Assembly: GCA_029224185.1 (NCBI GenBank)
Contig: CM055198.1
Coordinates: forward strand, 6,328,210-6,392,209
Reading direction: 5' to 3'
DNA: 64,000 bases
Origin: Karalla daura
Lineage: Eukaryota; Chordata; Actinopteri; Chaetodontiformes; Leiognathidae
Part shown: one piece after another, positions 1-10,660 of the stretch
Position numbering within the stretch: the stretch's first letter is position 1
Layout of the letters: every line of letters begins with the position of its first letter
Position numbers and translations under genes: made by a program
The notes under the pieces: model-generated
Seen by the model: only the letters and a program-made list of their open reading frames with translations
Told to the model about the DNA's origin: nothing
Databases searched by the model: none

Positions 1-372
1 ATTCATTCATCCACAAGGAACAGCATTGGCAATTGGGGAAGGTGGCTGTGTAATAACATTTTGGGTCTTTACACACACGTCATGCCACATAGATACATAG
101 AGCATGAAGAAAGCAGACTGTCTCTCATACACCAGTGATTAACAATGACAGCTCAACAGTTGACTTAACTACAATGTGTTTCAGTTTTAAGACTAAATTG
201 CCGTCAGTGAAGTTGCATACGCGGTTACCCTCAAATTTGACTTTTTAAGCCCCTGAAATTTTAGTGTCTAGAACACTAAAAACTGTCTAGAGTTTTACTG
301 TCCAGAACTTGTTACAGATTGCAAAGAACTTTAAGGCCTGTAAACAGGCTAAATCACAGCGAGTGCTGTGAG

Positions 373-708
373 TTAACACATTTTTTGCCTTAACAACTTT
401 CTTAAGAGAGTTTCATAAACATAAACTCTAATGATTGCAACGCTTTCAGAGTGTAAGGCACGGCCACCTCTCCACATTGCTTGTTTGGTTGCATCCTTCA
501 CACAAATTGCCTGGGCAGAAAGAAGAGAGGCAACCTCCTGTTGCTCGACTACAAAATCAATTGATGGCGTAGCTATGGCAACCGTTATAATGCCACAATC
601 CGTTAACGTTAATATCACTCTTGCACTCTTTTCTTTCTCTCCATGAGGTATAATCATAATCATTCCCGGTCGCTGCCATTTTGAAATTGCTGTACATGAA
701 CTCGGCAT
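373..708 (-). other. Unexplained 111-codon open frame, minus strand
   Basis: An ATG-started frame of 111 codons runs from 708 to 373. Its composition is unusually protein-like for this window: it includes GEKEKSARVILTLTDCGI, PSIDFVVEQQEVASLLSAQA and a basic C-terminus ending RKLLRQKMC. A second minus-strand frame (557-796, with MAATGNDYDYTSWRERKE) overlaps it. It lies downstream of the candidate exon chain on the same strand. It may be a terminal exon of that gene, a single-exon gene, a decayed transposable element, or chance. I do not recognise the sequence. Confidence 0.25.
569..582. promoter_or_regulatory. RFX X-box-like site
   Basis: GTAGCTATGGCAAC differs from the X-box consensus at one position. 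It lies inside the unexplained open frame at 373-708, so it may be coincidental. Confidence 0.25.
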
Positions 709-796
709 GTATCCCAATACTATTAGAGAAGTCTTTCATGGCACTTTGGCACCAAGGATAACTCATCGCCTCAAGTGGTCCCCTGAGCCTGTGCAA

Positions 797-1906
797 GGCT
801 AACCAGTGTTAACAACCGCTGCATGGAGCACGAGGCTTTCAGTCTGCGGGCCTGCGAGAGTGAAAGTGGGTTGGACTCACTCAGTTCTGTGCGATTTCCT
901 TAAAATGATCTTTAATTATTCACTTTATGCCGCGCTGACGTTGCTGCTCTGCTGATGAAAGAATAAGCGAGCCTAAGAGCCTAATGGACTCTGTCATGGA
1001 GATGTTCATCTCAGTATCCACTGTGCCCTAATACAGTTGTTCACAACAGGGACACTGATGCAGCGCATTTCAGCCCTTTGGACCGCAATCTCATTTGGAC
1101 CACAATGCATTGTGATAGAGACATGTAAATAGTTTAATTTATTGATTCTTCCAATCAATAAATTAAAGTTGTTCATGTGGCGAAACGCAGCCCCGGCGGT
1201 GCAATTTGGTTCTGTTGTTCAAACCCTGACTGCAAAATAATGATATTTCATGACCATAATCTAGACTCAGTATGAGACCCATATATGATTGCAAATAAAT
1301 CTTATCTTTGACCTGACTCACAGTTTAACAGCGTAACAGGGGCCAAAAACACCAGAGGCTCGTCTGTTGAGCACCTTGTCATTTACTGTAAACACAACGG
1401 CGTAACAGACCTAAGATCACACAGCTTTGAATCATGAATTATCTCACCACAAACAGTCTGCTCCTGTGCAGAAAAACACTGAAACTAACGTGATTGTGTG
1501 TATGATTTAATGAGGCACATGTGCCGCTGCTTATATCATCGTGCATGGTGGATGCAGTGACAGCAGGGAGTCCGTTTGTCACTGGAAGGTTTGTAATAAC
1601 AATATAATGATACTCAGCATTGTGTTGATTATAAAAGAAAAAAAAGAAGACGTGCTGCAACAGTGTGTGACATGGTTTAAAGTCAGAAGGTAAAAACTGC
1701 TTGAGGTCAACTGTGAAATAATTGGACTTGTAAAAAGCGCACTGAGCTGGTGTTAGTGCATTGCCTTTGAGCCGATATAATTAATGTTTAACAGTATTTC
1801 ATTAAATGGCGACATGAAGACACGAAAGGAAAGGGTACGACAGAGAAGGAAAAAAAAATGAAAAGGTTGTTTTAACTTGTTTTTGAGAACAAAAGGCCTC
1901 ACATGC
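797..1906. other. No supported gene
   Basis: AT-rich unique sequence. Apart from the hairpin at 1133-1167 and an A-rich stretch near 1635, nothing is seen. Confidence 0.6.
1133..1167. repeat. Perfect inverted repeat, 15-bp arms, 5-nt loop
   Basis: The left arm TTTAATTTATTGATT (1133-1147) and its exact reverse complement (1153-1167) flank CTTCC. The arms carry AATAAA in both orientations. Confidence 0.97.
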
Positions 1907-2257
1907 TCAAGCGGTGCCAAATGTGGCAACATGTGTGCCATCTTCGGGAGACAGCGAGCAGTTGGTATAGTAACAGTCAAGCGGAGACTCTGGATAATGA
2001 TCCAGAAATCCTTTTTTGAGATATATAGACACAGTCTTCCTTTTAATTGCTTTCTTTCTTGCAGGGCGGTGAAGAAAGGAGGGTGGGAGGTACGAGTGGG
2101 GGTGGCAGGGATGGAAATGGAGGGCGGGAATGAAGGATGGGGAGAGGTTGTCTTGTTTCTTAGAGCAACTGTTCCAGCAGATAATACAGAGCGACGCTGA
2201 CTGGGGAAGGGGATGAGAAGGAAAACCAGAAAACAGAATCATTTCTATCCACATCTG
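1907..2257 (-). CDS. Possible 3' exon of the minus-strand chain, or chance frame
   Basis: A very strong acceptor (CCCTCTGTCTCTTTAG) precedes 2257 on the minus strand. The frame that follows is open in phase 0, the phase left by the 3057-3183 block, and runs 116 codons to a stop at 1907-1909. The first residues (QMWIEMILFSGF) could continue a helix. The rest is rich in Pro, His, Ser and Cys and reads less like a folded protein. No strong internal donor is seen. The complementary strand is purine-rich, which favours chance open frames here. A competing acceptor lies before 2924 and would give a 22-codon terminal exon. Confidence 0.18.
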   Translation of the reverse strand, partial: QMWIEMILFSGFPSHPLPQSASLCIICWNSCSKKQDNLSPSFIPALHFHPCHPHSYLPPSFLHRPARKKAIKRKTVSIYLKKGFLDHYPESPLDCYYTNCSLSPEDGTHVATFGTA

Positions 2258-2657
2258 CTAAAGAGACAGAGGGAGGCAGCTTGAAGCTAATAATCTTGTT
2301 AAAATACTCGAATGACACTCGAAAATAAACAGGCAGACAAGTGTAATTTCATCACAGTGCTGGCTTCATAACAAAAGAAACACTGCCGTTGTTGTAAAAC
2401 GCTGAATTCGAGCAGGAGGAAATTAGCCTCTGGCACAAACAAGGATTAGGAAGGTTTTTGAACAACAAAACAAAATGCCACACACCGCTGTGTGTCTCTT
2501 ACACAGCACTGCTCAATGTGGCAAACAGCGGCAAATCCAGAATTCACCAATAGGCACAATGGATTTGCTGCTGATCTATGCTGTGACAAACCTATGAACA
2601 AGGTTGAGCAGCTTTTAGAAAGAACTAGCGGCTGTGTCGACACGTCTCACTGTAGTT

Positions 2658-2670
2658 GGGTTAGGGTTAG
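2658..2670 (+). repeat. Short interstitial telomere-like repeat
   Basis: GGGTTAGGGTTAG, two units of the vertebrate telomere repeat. Too short to indicate a fusion site. Confidence 0.5.
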
Positions 2671-3056
2671 CATTTGGTCACGATTAATTTGCTATTTTCG
2701 TGTTAAAAATGATGGTCTAGTTTGTTTTAGTTTGAACCTTTGAATGATAATTACTGAATGTGCACTGTTTCTTTCTTTCTGTTTTAAAGAATTCCAAAAA
2801 AATTAATTTTACTCACACGTTTCAGTGTTACTATGCTACAATCAGTTGAGATATTCTATCCTGAGGTAGCAAGTAGGAAGTTTGTGTGGTAAATACCAGC
2901 CATTGAACAAGAACCAAATACTTCCTCCAGGACAGGACAGAGCAGATTTAGAAAAAACAACAACAAACACAACTTCACAAAAGGACATGGCATGCAGCAC
3001 ATGGCAGCATCCTCGTTTCCTTCCAGTGTGAAAGGTCACTGTGTTGCACAGCTCAC

Positions 3057-3183
3057 CTCCAAAGAGTTAATCAGTCGCTGCGGGTTTTCATCCAAGCAAA
3101 GAGAAATCTGAAGTAACACTTTCCCAGCAGTGCGAACCAGGTTGTTATGACTTTCTACCGCCATCTGCCAGTTTTTGAGGATG
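3057..3183 (-). CDS. Candidate internal exon, ARM/HEAT-like helical protein (unidentified)
   Basis: This is the most gene-like block in the window. On the minus strand a pyrimidine-rich acceptor ending TTTTCTAG precedes 3183, and a consensus donor GAG|GTGAGC follows 3057. Of the three frames only one is open across all 127 bases. It begins with the last base of a split codon and ends on a complete codon. It encodes 42 residues, including ILKNWQMAVES and then NNLVRTAGKVLLQISLCL and DENPQRLINSLE. The spacing of hydrophobic residues and the small-residue A-G-K-V-L-L helix resemble an armadillo or HEAT repeat, though a spectrin-like helix is also possible. I do not recognise the protein. The frame lacks a bounding ATG, as expected of an internal exon. 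The exon call rests on splice sites, the single open frame and composition only. Confidence 0.5.
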
Positions 3184-3842
3184 CTAGAAAAGGGCATATT
3201 TTAAACAATGTCCCTTTCCCAACAGCTCGGGCCTCACTCTCTGATGACCACATTTCATGTATTTAGAGCAAAAATACCAGACTTGAGTGTGTCAGTGTGC
3301 AGGAAGTGAGAGGTTATCAGGGACAAGGAAGAGAATTTGACCTTATCTTCCTCTGGTGTCGAACAACACCTGCCTGTGCCAGCGTCTTTGCCAGACGCCG
3401 GCTGTGTGTACCCACAAGCCGGCGAAGCGCCATTACTGTTTCAAGCAATCTGAACTCCAGCTGATTCCGTTTCGTCCTCCGAGTCACTTGCTTTGGTGCC
3501 CGCGCTCACGTCAACTGGAAAACCCATTTGCAGGGCTGTGGCCTGGCCAATTTCTATCTGTCACAGGTAGTGGGGGAATTGACTGTGCGACATGTAGCAT
3601 ATCACTTTAAAGTGACGGTAAAACGGGGAAATCACTTGTTCCAGCCACATGCTCTTGTCGCCTTCCATAAGAACTTTGTTCAGTCAGAGGGAAAAGTCCT
3701 TAAAGCTAAATGGTTTGTGGGGGAGCGGGGATAGTGAATCAGCGGCAAGTCCTGTCTCCTTGGACCCACCGAGGACACAACACGAGCCACCAGGTCTCCG
3801 AATTGTGTGCTTTGATGACCGTGCTCTCGACCTGAGCATATG

Positions 3843-3876
3843 CACACACACACACACTCACACACACACACACACA
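3843..3876. repeat. (CA)n microsatellite, one interruption
   Basis: Dinucleotide tract interrupted once by CTCA. It lies in a predicted intron of the minus-strand chain. Confidence 0.95.
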
Positions 3877-4062
3877 AAGAAAAATGTGCGGCCGCAAGTT
3901 GAGGTACATAGAGGAAGTCTCATAAAAGATAGACAGTCCCACTGCACTACATTACACAGTATATACACGCACGACTGACCATATAGCAGCTGCATACCCA
4001 GCCAGAATTCTACACGTGAGCACCAGCACAACACTTGGGGCTAAGCTACTCACACAGAGAAT

Positions 4063-4063
<1 letters not shown>

Positions 4064-4146
<83 letters not shown>
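4064..4146. repeat. (AC)n microsatellite, 83 bp, uninterrupted
   Basis: Pure AC dinucleotide tract of about 41 units. Purity suggests recent expansion or high mutability. Confidence 0.97.
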
Positions 4147-4148
<2 letters not shown>

Positions 4149-5073
4149 TACATAAAGATAGCACATAAGCTGAGCTCTAGGTATACAGGATAAATATGTT
4201 AAGACAATCAAAGGTGAACGATTTCAGGTCCTGATACTCTACAGGCACTGAAAGATGATAAAATTCCTTCTGGAGAAAAGAGACAAAGGGTGACTCCAAT
4301 GCCACAGGTATCTGATGTTTTGTATTGTTCATGCATGACCTAGCGCTGGTGAGGTGATTCCTCAGATTTTGAGATTGTCATAGTAGATTTGAAAGCAAAT
4401 GAAGCTAGAAATGTGAATATAAAAGGTCAAAAACTAAACTGTGACCTGTTGGGGAATTTGCATAGCGGCAATTACTTTGTTATTGACAGTGGCCTTTATA
4501 GATACTGCATATATAACAATCAAACACTAAAAACCATTTAAAGCATTTTTATTTTCTCTTGTCCTCAGTTTCTATGACAACAATGTCATACACAAGTTGA
4601 CAGAAAAGGCTTATAAAGGATTGTTTTCAACATTTAGTTACAACTACAGTTTAGGAGCACTGCTAAATCTTTATAATACACTATTTACAACAGCGTGGGG
4701 ATGACATTTTCACAACAGTGATGATGGAAGTAATCAATATATGCAATACAGAGCTACACCTTAAAAAACAGAGGCTGACTGTACAGGATGTGGCTAAGGT
4801 ACTGCGAACGGGGCAGTTCGCTGCAGTGTCTGACCGGTTAATGCATTTGTGGGCATTTTGATGTCTTCCTTAAATGAGTGTGTCAGGTGCATCGGGCCGA
4901 GCACCAGCCAGGGAGAGAAATGTGTGTGGAGCGGAGAGATGAGAGACACTGAGAAAAATGGACCGGAGGAGGAAGACAGATTGCAGAGGTGGCGTAAAAG
5001 CGAGAAACGATAAATGTCTCCACGGTATATTTGCATGTAAAAGGTGGCTTGTGATTGTTTCACTGGCTCTCAC

Positions 5074-5104
5074 ATAACCTTGCAGTGTTGGTTGCACGTT
5101 CGCA
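5074..5104 (-). CDS. Candidate 31-bp micro-exon of the same gene
   Basis: A strong minus-strand acceptor (CTCTCACTTCAG) precedes 5104 and a GTGAGA donor follows 5074. The block takes two bases to complete the codon left open by the 6283-6367 block and leaves two bases that complete the first codon of the 3057-3183 block. It encodes about nine residues (RTCNQHCKV). Joined, the product reads SNDLLVTAA then M-RTCNQHCKV-I then ILKNWQ, a plausible continuous helix. I looked for a block with this phase, so the phase match is not independent support, and 31 bp is short for an exon. Confidence 0.25.
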
Positions 5105-5258
5105 CTGAAGTGAGAGACCGAGCAGTTTAAGGTGAACTTCACATGACTTGAAAGGCCTATGATGTATCTGATCAAAAGTGAAGTTATTTTTCTATCACAG
5201 ACAGACCGTGCGTGTTGAGGGCAAGTCGTTAATCACTTGGACAGGGCTCCTGCTTCAG

Positions 5259-5384
5259 CTTCGGCTCGAGCAGTGTCGGAGGAGAGAGGAGCAAGGACTC
5301 CACAGCAGAGAGAAAAAAAATACAGCACTGCGAGCTGTCAGCTCAGAGATTTGCATGGCGCTCTTTGCAGACGGCTGGAGAGAG
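5259..5384 (+). other. Possible plus-strand first exon: ATG followed by consensus donor
   Basis: On the plus strand an acceptor-like CTCCTGCTTCAG ends at 5258, and a strong donor GAG|GTGAGC starts at 5385. An ATG at 5355 opens ten codons (MALFADGWRE) that end exactly at the donor. The preceding sequence is GA-rich like a 5' UTR. The block lies on the strand opposite the minus-strand chain, within one of its predicted introns. It may be chance. Confidence 0.15.
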
Positions 5385-6282
5385 GTGAGCGCAGAGCTCG
5401 CCGAACACAATCAACTCTTTGAGGCGAATTGTTTCAAAGAAAAAAACTTCTCCGTGATGAAGTAGCTTTGTCTGAGAGGTGAATACAACTTGGCTTCATG
5501 AAACACCCTTGATTTATGAGGCTTTTTCTTGAGCCCGTTTGCTGGTTATTTTTATGAAGGCAGCACAGTTCCTACTATGTTTCGGGGTCAGAACAGGAAT
5601 TTTTGGAAGTATAAGAGATCGTGAAGGCATAAAAAAATCTTTCGGTCAGCCAGTCAGAATTCAGCAAGATTCAGAAATTCAGAAACACATGAAATCTAAA
5701 AGGAACGACTAGGATAAAGGTGACAGACGTCATAATTATAACAATGATTATTATTGTGATCATGCTTGGGGTGACGTAAGAGTTTACTTTAAGTGCAGTT
5801 TTAAGCTGAGTTTAAGTTTTAAACCGCACATATTCGTAACAGAGGAACTATAAACTGTCCATTTAGATATTAAAGTGTCTGTAATGGGGAAATAAAGATG
5901 CAGCATTGCCTAGTGTTTAGGTATGTGAGCAGCCTCCTTCAAGTTGTAACACCTCCACCTGCTCTGGGCCTATTTCCACTGCAGACATTTTGACACGTCC
6001 TGTTAGGGGGAAAGAAGAGGTTCTCTTCATAATACTAACGATGGCTCAGGTCTTTCAAGTTTCCCAGCCAGCCAAATGTGACACGGAGCCAGACTGTACA
6101 ATAACGGAAGTCTGAAACTGAACCAGCAAAGTCAAATTCAACCGTCCCTCGTTTTACCCTTTACGCCTCTTTTTCCACTGAGGGACGCCTCCGCTTCCAC
6201 TGTTCATCTGTTCTGCAGGGCTAATGACATCCCGCATGCACAGCTCGCGGAGAAAAATAAGCCATCTGACACAGAGACTTAC

Positions 6283-6367
6283 TGGCTGCAGTTACCAAGA
6301 GGTCATTAGAAGTCAGGAGGGCCTGACACCGGCGTGCCCACTGTTGCCTCGTTAGAGTGCTTTGTTG
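6283..6367 (-). CDS. Candidate internal exon of the same minus-strand gene
   Basis: The minus-strand acceptor GTGTCTTTCAG lies directly before 6367, and a perfect donor CCA|GTAAGT follows 6283. Only one frame is open over the 85 bases. It starts in phase 0 and leaves one base at the end. It encodes 28 residues, including LTRQQWARRCQALL followed by TSNDLLVTAA. The short amphipathic helix followed by a loop and a second helix is compatible with an ARM-like repeat. The phase-0 start agrees with the phase-0 end of the block at 7739-7866. No family assignment is possible from this sequence. Confidence 0.4.
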
Positions 6368-7738
6368 CTGAAAGACACGGCAGCTAAGATACAAGAGGAG
6401 CCAAACATCAATCCTTTTGTCTGGCATCGCTTGTGTGGCTTTGGACTCAATAAACACTGGCAGATCAACTCGAGCACTCTATGAAGAGAACTTTGAAGGG
6501 AATTCTCCACAGTTGGTGTTGGCAGCGAGCAAATGGCTGAATCAACCCACTAAGAAACACATCCAGCGCCAGGATAAAGTTTACTGGTACCGGCAATGCC
6601 AATAGGAGGAGCTGTCCTGCTGGACAAATAACAAAAAAGAAAAAAAAAAAATCAAGTAATACATATTGAAGTAAACTATGACATTACAAAGTGCTCTCCT
6701 TAGTACTTACACAGCAGGGCTTTACTGATAATGTATATGGATAATAACATAAACATATGTTTTCTTTGGCGGGGTCTTCAAGTTCTAAAGATAAAGCAGC
6801 TGGAGTGTGAGAGGAAATGGGGAGAGAGTGAGCAGCAAAGGGTCACCAGTGGGATTTGAAGATGCTGCAGTAAGAACTGTAGCCTCTAAGCTAAACGACG
6901 TCTGAAAACGTTACGTGTTTTAACGACTCATCAGAATGACAAGCATGACTTGACTTGCCTTTTCGCACTCTGTCTGCCCTGGCAGCAAAGAGAATACGAG
7001 AAGTCAGGCTTGTAATTTTTTGTCCCCCATGGGAAACGTATTCCTGCATTCCTGCAGTAGAGGAAGCACCTCAGCACTTGAAAGAGAGCTACAGTCTGCC
7101 TCTGCTATGTTATTCTCACTGTAGACTGGAAGCTAAGCCTGACCTCAGTTGTTCATGTAACCTAGAATGAGGCAACACTTGACTAGCACTTCTACTACCT
7201 TTAACTAGGAATAATAGGTGACAAAGTTGCATAAATACAATTTTTTAAAAGTGTTTGAAAGTCGAAAACAAAAGCCAGTCAATTTGTTGAGAGGATATAA
7301 GATGAAATGCACCACCTTGGAAAACACTTGACAAATTCTCATTCTTGTTTACAATCATTATATATAAAAAAAACAAAATCTTGATCTTTTTGTTCCGCAT
7401 CAACACTTTTTACACCATAACCTTGTACAATTAATACATTACTTAAAGGGCTTTAAAATGTGAATATTGTGTGGGCCATATAGAAGAAATGATGTGTGGG
7501 AAAGCGACACAGTGGACTGGATTTATCCAAATAGTTTCTGTGACAGAATCATACTTCAAGCTGCATGTGAAAGGCACCGTCGCTTTTGTACGTGGTGTGA
7601 CGACAAAGCCATCAGAGGAGGTCCAACCTCACCGACGCCATGTAAAGGGACAGTCGCACCAAGTGTGTCGTCTGCACCCAGCGCAGATATTGTGACGTCC
7701 TCGGGTCTGTGACTGTGCATCCTGACACGAGATCTCAC

Positions 7739-7866
7739 CTCGGACTGACAGAATTGGGTAGCTGCTTTGTCACACGGTGAGTGTTGCGTCTGTAAACCCT
7801 CTGTAGTTGGTGTCTGACTCTGCTTGATGTGGTTGGCTTTGTCCTCTGCCTCTTGCATTTGGCAGC
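7739..7866 (-). CDS. Candidate internal exon with polar linker-like coding
   Basis: A consensus donor GAG|GTGAGA follows 7739. The acceptor choice is less certain: TTCAAAG before 7866 gives a 128-bp block, and CCCTAAG before 7882 would give 144 bp. In the phase used here the block encodes a polar sequence including MQEAEDKANHIKQSQTPTTE and DKAATQFCQSE, which looks like a linker or coiled region. A second frame is also open across the block, so the frame rests mainly on fit to the neighbouring 6283-6367 block, which can only be read from phase 0. Function unknown. Confidence 0.33.
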
Positions 7867-8141
7867 CTTTGAACATAGGAATCTTAGGGAGCGAAAGCAA
7901 AGCAGCTTTGGTGCGGAAATAAAAACAGCGCCCTGCCACTATATGCAAACAAAAATCTTTCCATACGGTACACGAGAAGAGGACGCAGTTGGTTTAAAAT
8001 TAAATGATACAACGGCTGAGCTGCGTTTTGCCATCGCAAACAGATTGCGCTGGTTAAGATGCTCACGCTCTGCTGCCGCTACATATGCATCTCACACCGA
8101 ATTATCATAACAGCTGCAATTGATGTTATACTTGCTCTCAC

Positions 8142-8189
8142 TCTGGGCTGCCTTTAAATTACGCTTTGCAGCGTGTGATATCAAAACGA
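8142..8189 (-). CDS. Possible small internal exon (48 bp)
   Basis: A good minus-strand acceptor (TTTGCTGTCCACAG) precedes 8189 and a GTGAGA donor follows 8142. Only one frame is open and it encodes about 15 residues (VLISHAAKRNLKAAQ). It needs one base from upstream and leaves one, which joins the 7866 acceptor to make a serine codon. Such small blocks arise often by chance, so the call depends on the chain as a whole. Confidence 0.2.
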
Positions 8190-8285
8190 CTGTGGACAGC
8201 AAACTAAATATCACATTTTGCTCCCTCCTCAGGTCTCTTCTACTCGACCGGCTTGATAGGAATGTATTATTCATCCAATTTCTAC

Positions 8286-8374
8286 CTGACCTCAATGTTA
8301 ACGCAGCCATTGTTTGTTGCGAGGATCTATCGGGCCTGCGTCTCTGTTTTTGACACAAGCTTTGATTGCGAGAT
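8286..8374 (-). CDS. Possible internal exon, most upstream block of the chain
   Basis: The minus-strand acceptor (TCTTCTCAGTCTGTGCAG) before 8374 and the donor CAG|GTAGAA after 8286 are both good. One frame of three is open for 89 bases. It needs two bases from an earlier exon and leaves one base, matching the block at 8142-8189. It encodes a basic, polar stretch (SRNQSLCQKQRRRPD then SSQQTMAALTLRS). I could not find a phase-compatible upstream exon with confidence, so the 5' part of this gene is not located. The predicted introns on this side are short (96 and 275 bp), which is usual in teleosts. Confidence 0.2.
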
Positions 8375-9879
8375 CTGCACAGACTGAGAAGACGCGAGTG
8401 GTGTAAATGAATACAATGATCTCAATAAACAACTGCGATGTCACTGACCCTGAGATAATTGCACTTCTGAGGGGCCCTGTTAAGTTTTTAATAACTCAGA
8501 GACATGTCATTCAAGTTCTTTTCTGTATCCCTTTATTTATTTTTCAAATATTGAATTGTCTCTCAATGCAGACAAATTCTTATAATCATTCAACGTATTC
8601 CTATGTACAAATTTTGCACCATTTTGCACCAGAAAGTTGGGCTGCACTAGTCTTGATTTGGCCCGATAGAGAGCCTACTGTGACCCTGTGTCCCTCCTCT
8701 AGCTGCAGCTTAGGCCTTTGATGCTGATGCAAACTAGCTCTGGAGAGAGCCACATGCAGGGCACAGAGAAGAGCTGACCCCTGTGATCTGGCAACCGATG
8801 TCATCATGGGCATATTGACTTTGTCACTTAGCAGCGATGAAACACCACATAGACACATCCTTTCATAATCTGGCAAAAAGATGTTTTTATCTGCACACTG
8901 CTAAGTTAATTAAGCACTCAGCTAATTCACTAATTGCAATTTGCAGCGATGGTAACTGACATTTGCAAAATCTTTTTTTTTCTGGCATAATAATTAGTAT
9001 GTGTTTTTCAGACACATCATTAGAATGAAAAATGAAATAAAATTACATGATTTGTGATTTGTGAGGAGGTTTCTCCTGTCAACATTTAACGGCATTGCAC
9101 CAGAAAGTCTAAAAGTGACATCATACTTGCTCAGTGATCTATGGGAAAGAGATTCAAGTTTTAAAGTCTTTTTTTTGTCTCCAATAAGGACTGGCGGAGC
9201 GTAAAGAGAGAACTCAAAGATACAGCTCACAGCTGTTCCAGTGAAACTCATGTGATATTCAGCTACGCCTTTATCACTATTTTCATCACAGCTACATCAA
9301 AGTAAGCCAAACGCTGAGCAACCCGAAGATTCTCATTGCGAGCCCTGATCCTCGATCGATACACAGTAGGCTCAGGGCGTCTTCTGATGTGACTCTGGGT
9401 GCGCGGGTTCAGCTTTTATGCCGTCTGCCAGCCAATGCTCTGGCTGTATGGAACCCGGCCAGCACGTCACTGGGACTCAGAAGCACGGATCTGTCAGTCT
9501 GAGATGCTGACTGATGACTGATCTCCTCCCTGGTGCGCCATCACTGGGTCCCATTTATTAAAGGGAAACTCATCCAGGGGCAGGGTAGACAGCTCTTATT
9601 TCATCAAGAATGAAAAGGATGAAAAAAAAAATATCTTGGCCAAAATACTGATTCTGTGAACCTCTGCTGATGATGTCCAACCTGACGGACAATAGCAGTT
9701 GTGATGGCTTGGTGAGATGGGTAATGTGTAAAAAAAATAAATGGGTAAAGAAATAAAGACTTGATACCGAGTCCACGCAAAGATGAATATTTACCTTGTC
9801 ATATAGTCTCACAGCTAATATCAATACTTCTAATAATAATATATTTGATTTTGGGTATGCTGTATATACTGTAGGTGCA
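8375..9879. other. No supported gene; unique sequence
   Basis: It holds the TAAT cluster at 8900 and a more GC-rich block at 9300-9580. On the minus strand that block has a 40-codon open stretch (including SPSDVLAGFHTARALAGRR) with no good splice sites. The upstream exons of the minus-strand chain would be expected here or further right, but none was found with confidence. Confidence 0.5.
8900..8950. promoter_or_regulatory. Cluster of homeodomain-type TAAT cores
   Basis: A TTAATTAA palindrome (8906-8913) and two further TAATT cores lie within 40 bases, followed by an AT-rich stretch. Such clusters are common in developmental enhancers but also occur in AT-rich DNA. Confidence 0.3.
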
Positions 9880-10660
9880 GTTCTGAAGAGGTGACGTTTG
9901 TGAGGGAGTGGCCTCTGTCATCCTTGGCGTTTAGTCACCGGAGGGTGGTGTCAGAGGAGCTGTGACTTTAGGAAAGGGGAGGGTGGCTGAGCAGATTGTT
10001 TGAACAATGGTGTTTTTATCCGATTTTTGAGTGAGGGAGTGAATGATAGAGTCACAGGTAAAGTGCAATACAGCCTGCTGCTCAAGTAGTCTAGATGTGG
10101 TGAATGCATTGACTTTCACCAGCAGAGAAAGAAAGCGGTGGGCAGAGAGGGGTTTGTTTGGTTTTTTTTGTTATCAAAAGGCAGCTCTGACGATTTGACT
10201 GACGTGGTGTTCAAAGGAGAGTGTGCTAAGATAACTTCAAGGTTGCAGACAGGTGGGCAGACAGGCTGGATTTATTGATAGTCAAAGTGTGAGACGTTTT
10301 TTTTTTTTTCTTTTTTTCTTTTTTCTGCAGGGCTCTGGGCCTGACCATGTTAATGAGGCATCCGATTTGGGTGAGGCAGGTTGCCAGCAGGCAGTGAGGT
10401 GCTGTGGTGATAGAGACATTGGAAATGTCTCTCACCTTGTGTTCCAGTTAAATGGTGCAAATGGAGACAGCCAGTATGTCTGGGGGAGATGGGAAATGAC
10501 CAAATACTGAACCCTGGAGAATGTAGAGGGATAGCGGGGCATAGGTGGATGTGCAGTTGTTAATGGACTCTTAGCTGTTCATGAGGAACGACAATAGTCA
10601 GGAAGCAGGAGAACATCATTGATGCTGACTGAGGATATAAGATGAAGGAAGGACTGTTCA
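9880..10660 (+). mobile_element. Degraded teleost interspersed repeat (retroelement-like)
   Basis: Several stretches resemble a high-copy dispersed sequence familiar from teleost genomes. The clearest are TCAAAGGAGAGTGTGCTAAG with the following AAGGTTGCAGACAGG (10212-10256), CTGAACCCTGGAGAATGTAG (10507-10526) and GATGCTGACTGAGGATATAA (10620-10639). A T-rich tract interrupts it at 10300-10326. All frames carry stops, so this is a fossil. I recognise the wording from memory of the repeat class and cannot give its family name. The ends are approximate. Confidence 0.5.

Larger units (their letters stand above)
3184..5073. other. Predicted intron with two CA microsatellites
   Basis: It lies between two blocks of the minus-strand chain. 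It holds the CA tracts at 3843 and 4064. A decoy-quality minus-strand acceptor (CTCTTTTCTCCAG, before about 4278) is followed by a 30-codon frame beginning KEFYHLSVPVEYQD that could be an alternative terminal exon. Moderately open frames near 3450-3700 on both strands are unexplained. Confidence 0.4.

Noticed and set aside
7556..7948. 130-codon minus-strand frame taken as one gene
   Set aside because: Only the part from about 7739 to 7866 or 7882 has splice support. The remainder is probably flanking intron.
9087..9180. Frame reading NGIAPESLKVTSYLLSDL, loosely like the C-terminal part of an L2-type reverse transcriptase
   Set aside because: The similarity is limited to a few residues, and the expected downstream conserved residues are absent.
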